Shown here: one piece after another, positions 58,701 to 64,000 of the stretch
How positions within the stretch are numbered: position 1 is the first letter of the stretch
Layout: each line of letters begins with the position of its first letter
DNA from: Serripes groenlandicus
Lineage: Eukaryota; Mollusca; Bivalvia; Cardiida; Cardiidae
NCBI GenBank assembly: GCA_031761405.1
Contig: JASEVX010000003.1
Coordinates: 111,612,579 to 111,676,578 of the forward strand
Length of the DNA stretch: 64,000 bases
Reading direction: 5' to 3'
Translations under genes and position numbers: made by a program
The notes under the pieces: model-generated
Databases searched by the model: none
Told to the model about the DNA's origin: nothing
The model's input: the letters and a program-made list of their open reading frames with translations, nothing else

Positions 58701-61700
58701 GCAATTAAATTTAATTATTCATGATCCCTGGGTAAACAAACCAGTACTAGGCTAGAAAATGTGCCTTGCCCAAGGGCACTCCACCATGACCGTAGTGCCG
58801 CGACTGGGGATCGAACCCGGGACACCCGGTTTCGAAATCCCCGGCGCTAACCACTCGACCACAGCGGATTCCTGGTGATGATTGGACAAAGGCTTCTTAA
58901 GTTATTGGGCTGACAAGACCAATTAAAGGTAAATTCTATAATTAAAGGGCGATAGCTCTCGATTGACTAGTTATTGTACTTGTCCAAGATATTATGCCAA
59001 TACACTATCTGACCAATTTTGTTGATGATTGGACAGAGGTCTTCTACAGTTATTCAGCTGACAAGACCAATTTTATGTAATTTCTATAATTAAAGGGCGA
59101 TAACTCTTGATTGACTTAAGCGATATGGCTAGTTATCAAACTTGTCCAAGATATTATGCCAATACACATCTGACCAAATTTGGTGATGATTGGACAAAGG
59201 CTTCTAAAATTATTTAGCTGACAAGACCAATTTTAGGTCATTTCTATAATTAAAGGGTAATAACTCTTGATTGAAAAAAGGGATATGGCTAGTTATCGAA
59301 CTTGTCTAAGATATTATGCCAATACACATTCTGACCTAATTTGGTGATGATGGGACAAAGGCTTCTAAAGTTATTTAGCTGACAAGACCAATTTTAGGTA
59401 ATTCTATAATTAAAGGGCGATAACTATTGATTGACTAAAGCGATATGGCTAGTTATCAAACTTGTCCAAGATATTATGCCAATTCACATTTTGACTAAAT
59501 TTGGCTTCTCAAGTTATTTAGCTGATAACATACTGGACGATGCCCTCCCACCTACTGTACGCCGCAGTTAAAACTATAAAACGATCCATTTTTTCAAAAC
59601 GGGCGTATAAAAAGGAGAAATTGCTCCAAATCACAATGTTTTCAAAAGTCATCTGCTGCAGAGGCATCAGAAAGTGTCTGTATGTGGGCAGAGTTAAGAT
59701 ATGGTAGTAAAAAGAATTTGAACAACCACAAACAAACTAACATTACAATTGAATTTTAGTGCTAGTGTTGAACCCTTTAGTCATCTACTTTCTAAAATAT
59801 TTGAAAAAAGAAAGTGCAAAATACAGTTTGATGCAGAATGGAAATCTTTGTGAAAAAAGTTGTTTCACTTGTTTAATTTAACAAGTTAAATGATATCAGT
59901 AACTGTACTGTTTTAGATGAACCCTTTCCCAAACGCAGACACATCTTCATCAGTCAACTTTCCACAATGTTTGCTACTCTACTATGATAATACATTCATT
60001 AATTGAGATTTACAGAGATGTTTTCACAGTCATCTGCTGAAGAGTTATTGTTTATGGGAAAGGGTAAATAAGTTTTAATGGTACATTTAGTATCCTATAA
60101 TGGTCCTATTACATGTACATGACAAATATTAGCCATAATCTATGAAAAGGAAACAACACTTAAACAGCAGAGGAGAAATTACTCATTAGACCAATGTTTC
60201 TGTTTTCATTGATGTTGTCTTTACCCTTTCCCACATATAAACGCTTTCTGATGCCTCTGAAGCAGATGACTTTTGAAAACATTGTGACAAAAGAAGAAAT
60301 TGCTCAAAACGAGCAATTTCTCCTTTTGACACAATGTTTTTTAACTCTATTCAATAAGTATGTCTTCAATTATAAAGATTTCCATGTTAGTTGTGAGATG
60401 TTTTCAAAGTCGTTTGCTGCAGATTTGTTGTTTGATGGAAAGGGTTAACCCTTTTCCTTATACAAAAAATCTGCAGCAGACAAAATTAAAAACAGTTATG
60501 CAAAATGTAGACGAATTTCTAAAAATAAAAGTATAATTATTCAATATTTTTGAAAACTTGTGACAAAAGGAGAAATTGCCCATTATGAGCATTTTGCTAC
60601 TTCAGTCACAATTTTTCAAAAAAGTTGTCTACTGTAGATGCATCAAAATGTGTCTGCATGTGGGAAATGGTTACAAATATGTTTTAACATGATACCTGAG
60701 ACAACACTGTATCCTCTTTTCATCAACTCTTCTCCCATCACACTTGCATTCTTTAATACTTGTAACTGATAGTCTTTAAACTCTGGTGTATTGGCCTAGT
60801 AAAACAACGATACATTTGTTATAAGTAATATTCAAAACACTTTAACCCTTTCACATCTATTGAACTCAATATCCTACTTCACAACAAATGCATAGTTGGC
60901 CCTGTCCCTCATATGGATGCTTTCTTGCACGAAGACTGTTATAAATATTGTGGCAAAAGGAGACATTGTTCACAATGAGCAATTTCTCCTTTTGCTACAA
61001 TGTTTTCAACTATATTCAATGAAGGATTTTCACTTATAGAGAGTTTCCATGTTGTTGACTTTTTTTTTCAAAGTTGTTTGCGGCAGACTTGTTACAAGTG
61101 GTCTAGTGCATAAAGTTCAAATGTTGTCTGTGTCAGCTTTAGAGTAAATCATTTTCCATAAGCATGCACACCATAATGAATAGTTACTTCTTTTCTAACA
61201 ATGTTTTCTAGTCTTTTCAAGAATATAGCTTGATGTTTTTTAAGTTCCTGCTGTATACTGGTTTTTATAAGGGAATTGATTGGTTGATTGATAAGGGCGT
61301 AACGCCAATTTCAACAATAATTCAGTCATACTACGTTTGCCAGTTCACCTGCCCATGTGTAAGGGAAGTGTTAATTGTAACAGAGGATCTACCTGTTTCA
61401 TCGCGACAGCTATAGCTGCTATCTGGTGTTCATGTGGACCCCCTTGGAGGGCAGGGAAGACAGCACTATTGATCTTCTTCTCGTAGTCATACATAATGTC
61501 TTTACCCGTCTTTTTATCTACACCTTTTACACCTTTTCGGTAAAATATCATACCAGCTCTGAAATACACATGACATATCTATTACATGTACTATCTAGCA
61601 ACAAGTTTTAAAATAGTTAATATATGTTGTAAACAGATACATGTACCTACTTAAGTCACTGATATGGTATTTATTACAAACCTTTCCCTCAATTCACAAA

Positions 61701-63150
61701 CCTGCAGTAGACAACTTTGGGAACATCAAGGCAAAAGCATTAATATTAGAGTTGCAAAATAAGAAGTTGCTCTTTATAAACAACTTTTCCTTTTGTCATA
61801 ATCTGTTTCAAAAGCCTTCTGCAGCAGATGTCTAAAAGTGCATCTTCATATAGCAAAGGGCTAAACTCATCGAAATAACCTGTATTTTATTGAAGGAAAA
61901 AATATCTGAATTGTTCGAAAAATTAAATCAAATTTTAATTTTGTTTTGTTGCGGTTTAACGCCGTTTTCAACATAATGTCAGTTATATCATGGCAACAGT
62001 TCATTTATTCATGAAACCAGTACTAGGTTAGGAAATGTGCCTTGCCCAAGGGCACTCCACCAAGACCACAGTGCCACGACTGGGGAATGGAACCCGGGAC
62101 GCCCGGTTCCAAATCCCCGGCGCTAACCACTAGGCCACGGCGCATTCCTCAATCAAATTTATCAAATTTTAAATGCTACATGTACTTTAAATTGTTGTCT
62201 GAAAGTAGTCTAAAGCTATAAATCATTTTAGGAATAACCCTTGCCTGCGCTCACTGAGAAACTTAAGGTTTGTTTTTTGGCCAATCATTCTTTTTCATTA
62301 TTTCTCCAAATCAACCTGGAAAGATGCCCCTATACCATATAATCTTCCAAATTAAATTGATTGGATTCATTAATTAGAATGTAATACTGTTTTCAATGGT
62401 ATTTCTGTCATTTCACAGCAGCAAGTTCATCTAACATGTTTTACCTGTCTTTCTCACAAGAGAAATCGCTCCATTTCCCATTATGATTTCTTCTCTGTAT
62501 CATAATTGCACTTTTTAATGTTTTGGATGTTATATTTTCTTCCCAAAGCAGGTGGCCCATAACCATTTCCCATGCAGAGCAAGGACTTTGGAAACATCAA
62601 GGCAAAAGTATGAAATCATCTTTAAATTCTAGAAAATTTATTGAATATAGTTGAAGGCATTGTGACAATAACCCTTTCCCTCATATAGAGGCTTTCTGAC
62701 GCAGCAGACAGCTTTTTGAAAACATAGTGACAAAAGAAGAAATTGCACAGAACGTGCAATTTCTCCTTTTGCCACAATGTTTTCCACTTTTTGTCATAGG
62801 TTATCTATTTAATTATGGAGATTTTCTATGTTTTAACAAAATACGTTCAAAGTCGTCTGCTGCAGAATTGTCGTATGAGGAAAAGGGATAAGGGAAAATT
62901 CTAACTATGATCAATTTCTTTTTTTTTTGCCACAATCTGCTGCAGATGCGTCATAATATATCTGATCATGGAGCGTATAATTTAACGTAAGGAAACAGCT
63001 GGAGACAAACCTTGGTCCTCGTAGAGTTTTATGAGTGGTTGAAGTAACAATGTCTGACAGGTCGAATGGTGACGGGATAACGCCGGCGGCTACCAGTCCT
63101 GATATATGAGCCATGTCTGCTAACATGATGGCCCCTACCTCATCACATAT
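55670..63150 (-). CDS. SHMT2: Serine hydroxymethyltransferase, 3' half of gene (six exons), SHMT2-like
   Basis: This entry gives the gene span; exons are listed separately (63011-63150, 61393-61558, 60696-60795, 57456-57611, 56852-56959, 55670-55797). The enzyme is a PLP-dependent fold-type I transferase converting serine plus tetrahydrofolate to glycine plus 5,10-methylenetetrahydrofolate. The joined exons give about 265 residues, the C-terminal part of a protein usually about 480-500 long. Introns run in phases 2, 0, 1, 1, 1 and every boundary is GT-AG. Segments such as [30 protein letters not shown] and [12 protein letters not shown] resemble vertebrate mitochondrial SHMT2 more than cytosolic SHMT1. 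Many invertebrates have one gene serving both compartments, so the symbol is by similarity. The N-terminal half and any mitochondrial targeting sequence lie beyond base 64000. Introns carry many family A MITEs, a large ~160-bp-array element and SINEs, but no exon is broken. Confidence 0.97.
55826..56007. mobile_element. Family A MITE in the last SHMT intron
   Basis: acttttttcccacattta to agttcgaaagggttga; half of the hairpin is deleted. It lies ~25 bp from the acceptor of the last SHMT exon. Confidence 0.65.
56577..56808. mobile_element. Family A MITE in SHMT intron
   Basis: ccaaccctttcccacgta to ttggaaagggttaa, ending ~45 bp from the donor side of exon 56852-56959. Confidence 0.75.
56852..56959 (-). 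CDS. SHMT2: SHMT exon (SPALTSRGF ... [10 protein letters not shown])
   Basis: The exon is 108 bp, acceptor cccacag at 56960-56966, strong donor a|gtaagt, phases 1 and 1. It encodes [20 protein letters not shown] and then [14 protein letters not shown]. The PALTSRG motif follows the GLRLG loop in all SHMTs. [10 protein letters not shown] is closer to vertebrate SHMT2 (EDDFRRVVDF) than to SHMT1. Confidence 0.96.
57195..57260 (-). repeat. tRNA-like SINE head relic in SHMT intron
   Basis: gaccttgactgggataagaac and ctgtgacgttctaaccatga read in reverse as worn box B and box A; only partial. Confidence 0.35.
57456..57611 (-). CDS. SHMT2: SHMT exon ([12 protein letters not shown] ... GGLRLG)
   Basis: The exon is 156 bp, acceptor ctatag at 57612-57617, donor cttg|gtaaga, phases 1 and 1. 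It encodes [36 protein letters not shown] and [14 protein letters not shown]. The TDNH motif, NKN and the arginine of GLRLG (which binds the substrate carboxylate in characterised SHMTs) are all kept. The intron to the upstream exon, about 3.1 kb, holds the MITE/array/SINE nest at 57961-59697. Confidence 0.97.
58085..59611. mobile_element. Element E5: ~160-bp monomers, same family as E4
   Basis: Begins caagagcgccaaatgtcac / tacgcccatcctattttt and ends ttttttcaaaacgggcgtat. Monomers of gatatggctagttatc, tattatgccaatacacat and aatttggtgatgattgga repeat throughout. Interrupted by the SINE at 58647-58872. Confidence 0.85.
58647..58872 (-). repeat. tRNA-derived SINE with (attc)n tail, nested in E5
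   Basis: Tail side atgaatgaatgtatattg and tatggcgcatcgacag, body as in the SINE at 41940 (aatgtgccttgcccaaggg), head ggggatcgaacccgggac and aaccactcgaccacagcgg. Flanked by tggtgatgattgga at 58633-58646 and 58873-58886: a 14-bp perfect target duplication. Confidence 0.9.
59919..60067. mobile_element. Family A MITE, internally deleted
   Basis: gaaccctttcccaaacg to ttatgggaaagggtaa. Confidence 0.6.
60221..60448. mobile_element. Family A MITE (left of a TTAA-sharing pair), SHMT intron
   Basis: ttaccctttcccacata to gatggaaaggg-TTAA; centre gctcaaaacgagc. Confidence 0.8.
60445..60675. mobile_element. Family A MITE (right of a TTAA-sharing pair), SHMT intron
   Basis: TTAA-cccttttccttata to gtgggaaatggttac, ending ~20 bp from the donor of SHMT exon 60696-60795. 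Confidence 0.75.
60696..60795 (-). CDS. SHMT2: SHMT exon (YQLQVLKNA ... GYSVVSG)
   Basis: The exon is 100 bp, acceptor actag at 60796-60800, phase 0 entry, donor tcag|gtatca in phase 1. It encodes 33 residues beginning [17 protein letters not shown] and ending RGYSVVS, plus the first base of a glycine codon. This short exon has no useful ORF of its own and was found by reading the intron between the flanking exons. Its joined product continues directly into GGTDNHL. Family A MITE copies lie on both sides; one ends about 20 bp from the donor. Confidence 0.95.
60898..61102. mobile_element. Family A MITE, SHMT intron
   Basis: ggccctgtccctcatatgg to ttgttacaagtgg. Hairpin aatattgtggcaaaaggag / ccttttgctacaatgtt. 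Confidence 0.65.
61261..61360 (-). repeat. 5'-truncated SINE, SHMT intron
   Basis: ttgattggttgattgataag then gcgtaacgccaatttcaac and ttcagtcatactacg: the reverse of the shared SINE tail module; it stops after cacctgcccatgtg. Confidence 0.6.
61393..61558 (-). CDS. SHMT2: SHMT exon ([10 protein letters not shown] ... QGGPHEH)
   Basis: The exon is 166 bp. The first base completes an AGA arginine codon begun in the upstream exon, then 55 codons follow: [20 protein letters not shown] and later [18 protein letters not shown]. The QGGPH-x-H segment is an SHMT signature near the folate and active site. The exon ends aaacag|gtagat in phase 0. A minus-strand SINE fragment (61261-61360) lies only ~30 bp past the donor inside the intron. 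Confidence 0.97.
61680..61866. mobile_element. Family A MITE, worn, SHMT intron
   Basis: aacctttccctcaattc to atagcaaagggctaa; centre gctctttataaac. Confidence 0.6.
61936..62150 (-). repeat. tRNA-derived SINE, SHMT intron
   Basis: Same head and body as the SINEs at 41940 and 58647, but with the gcggtttaacgccgttttca tail module. Flanked by aatcaaattt at 61926-61935 and 62151-62160 (10-bp target duplication). Confidence 0.85.
62561..62985. mobile_element. Old family A MITE hosting a younger copy, SHMT intron
   Basis: ccataaccatttcccatgc ... ggcattgtgacaa, then the copy at 62667-62891, then tcaatttctttttttttt ... gtataatttaa. The two outer parts together form a worn copy. Confidence 0.65.
62667..62891. 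mobile_element. Family A MITE nested in an older copy
   Basis: ataaccctttccctcata to gaggaaaagggataa; centre gcacagaacgtgc; short deletion at tctgacgcagcagac. Confidence 0.8.
63011..63150 (-). CDS. SHMT2: SHMT exon with PLP-lysine motif
   Basis: The exon is 140 bp, entering in phase 0 after a tttag acceptor at 63151-63155 and ending cca ag|gtttgt (phase 2). It encodes [20 protein letters not shown] and then [10 protein letters not shown] and [10 protein letters not shown]. The lysine in THKTLRG is the Schiff-base lysine that carries PLP. The Asp and His of the DMAH motif contact the cofactor pyridine ring. The matching human segment starts REVCDEV, so the preceding exon should end near an Arg-Glu; it was not found between 63151 and 64000, which holds family A MITE copies and a decayed tRNA-like repeat. 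Confidence 0.97.
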
Positions 63151-63216
63151 CTAAATACAGATTACATGAGTTTTTTTACCATACACAGGGCTCTAGAAGA
63201 CGTATATTTCTAGGCT

Positions 63217-63446
63217 TTAATCCTTTCCCACATACAACAAATCTGCAGCAGACGACTTTAAAAACATCATGTCAAAAATTAGGAGCTCTATATAAATAAA
63301 TGATTTAAACAATTATTTAATAGGATAGAAAATATTGTAATAAAAGGAGAAATTGCTCATCATGAGCAATTTCTCCTTTTGCTACAATGTTTTCAAAGGT
63401 CGTCTACTGTAGAGTCACAAAGCATTTGTATGTGAGAAAGGGTTAA
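63217..63446. mobile_element. Family A MITE, full length (230 bp), SHMT intron
   Basis: TTAA-tcctttcccacata to gtgagaaaggg-TTAA. Near-perfect hairpin aaggagaaattgctcatc / gagcaatttctcctt. Confidence 0.88.
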
Positions 63447-63554
63447 ATAACTAAACTCAAAACTCTCAGTTGTGGATACTCACAAACATTGCCAAAGACA
63501 ATTATTCCTTTGAGTACTAACATCAATGGATTTAATTGAGAGATTGTTACTGAT

Positions 63555-63660
63555 CTGAAAAACCATCCGACCTGACCTGGGCTCAAACTTTAGACCTCTT
63601 GTCAATGAGGCGTACACTTTACCACCTGGCATCAAATGGTAGTCAAATAGCAAGTCGGTT
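63555..63660 (-). repeat. tRNA-like SINE head relic
   Basis: gacctgggctcaaactt and gcgtacactttaccacctg read in reverse as box B and box A of a worn SINE head. Confidence 0.4.
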
Positions 63661-63934
63661 CTAGTATCGCTTTCTCAACAAACACCTAGATACAACATGT
63701 CAACAGACCATACTAAACTTTAAATTTTATGTAGACATTAATTAGTCAATCTATGGATTAGCCCAAACTACACTTTATAATTCTGGGGGACAGTTTTGTA
63801 ACAGTGATTTACTCTTCTATTCTAGAATGATACCTTTTTTTTTTTAGAAGTTTGCCTATCTTTTCACTAGACAATTCCAAAATTGTCAGCTACACATTTG
63901 TTCCATGTGGAAAACGGTTAAGTATAAAAAAAAC

Positions 63935-64000
63935 CTTTCCCAAAAATAGCAAATCTGCAGCAGACAACTTTGAAAACATCTTGTGAAAAATATTGACAAT
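63935..64000. mobile_element. Family A MITE cut by the window edge
   Basis: acctttcccaaaaatagc then aatctgcagcagacaactttg; only the left arm is inside the window. Confidence 0.65.

Larger units (their letters stand above)
57961..59697. mobile_element. Family A MITE split by element E5 (SHMT intron)
   Basis: Left part 57961 to about 58084 (ttaaccttttcccacat ... ttgaaaacattgtga). Right part about 59612-59697 (aggagaaattgctcc ... gtgggcagagttaa). The break is inside the hairpin arm acattgtgacaaaaggag. Confidence 0.85.

Noticed and set aside
63151..64000. Next upstream SHMT exon (expected to end near a Tyr-x-Arg-x-Arg-Glu segment)
   Set aside because: No such peptide with a donor was found on the minus strand; it must lie past base 64000.

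Overview
The window is eukaryotic, metazoan nuclear DNA, AT-rich and dominated by non-coding repeats. Two intron-containing genes are visible, both on the minus strand. The repeat content (short palindromic elements, elements carrying ~160-bp tandem cores and ending in a hairpin plus CTAA, and tRNA-derived SINEs with a shared 3' module) together with a QVR/Ly6-type exon suggests a mollusc, most likely a bivalve. That assignment is inference; the sequence alone does not fix the species.

Genes. (1) 55670-63150, minus strand: the 3' half of a serine hydroxymethyltransferase gene, closest by eye to mitochondrial-type SHMT2. Six exons encode the last ~265 residues, including the PLP-binding lysine, all with GT-AG splice sites and matching phases, and with a polyadenylation signal just after the stop. 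The 5' exons lie beyond base 64000. (2) Minus strand, 20891 down to at least 1358: a start exon encoding a signal peptide (20804-20891) and a cysteine-rich exon (1358-1504) that join in phase 1 to give a secreted Ly6/quiver-like (three-finger) protein. The intron would be about 19.3 kb, and at least one 3' exon would lie left of base 1. No complete gene, tRNA gene, rRNA gene, CRISPR array or autonomous transposon ORF was seen.

Repeat layout. The most abundant component is a palindromic MITE family (called A here): TTAA-flanked, TIR starting CCCTTTCCC, central gcaatttc hairpin, with roughly 50-60 recognisable copies across the window, including the SHMT introns. Smaller MITE families are B (TTAA, TIR starting CTCTTTCAGCGCC), C (~260 bp, long TIR starting near atgagccgtcccgcgag, often in tandem pairs) and D (~255 bp, TIR TCGAGGGCTTGGCG). 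Three large minisatellites are present: 38-bp units at 9.3-10.5 kb, 38-bp units at 27.1-28.2 kb, and 64-bp units at 31.1-32.9 kb with a 192-bp higher-order repeat. A foldback element with palindromic arrays sits at 10.96-11.77 kb. A purine-rich GA/GACA tract lies at 17.33-17.87 kb and a 36-C run at 33443. From 43.3 kb on there are several elements with ~146-162-bp tandem monomers.

The region keeps a readable insertion history: MITE in MITE, SINE in MITE in MITE, SINE in SINE, Helitron-like arrays in MITEs, and a SINE in an array in a MITE. Several of these preserve target-site duplications. The 34.7 kb between the two genes (20.9-55.6 kb) has no exon that I can support.
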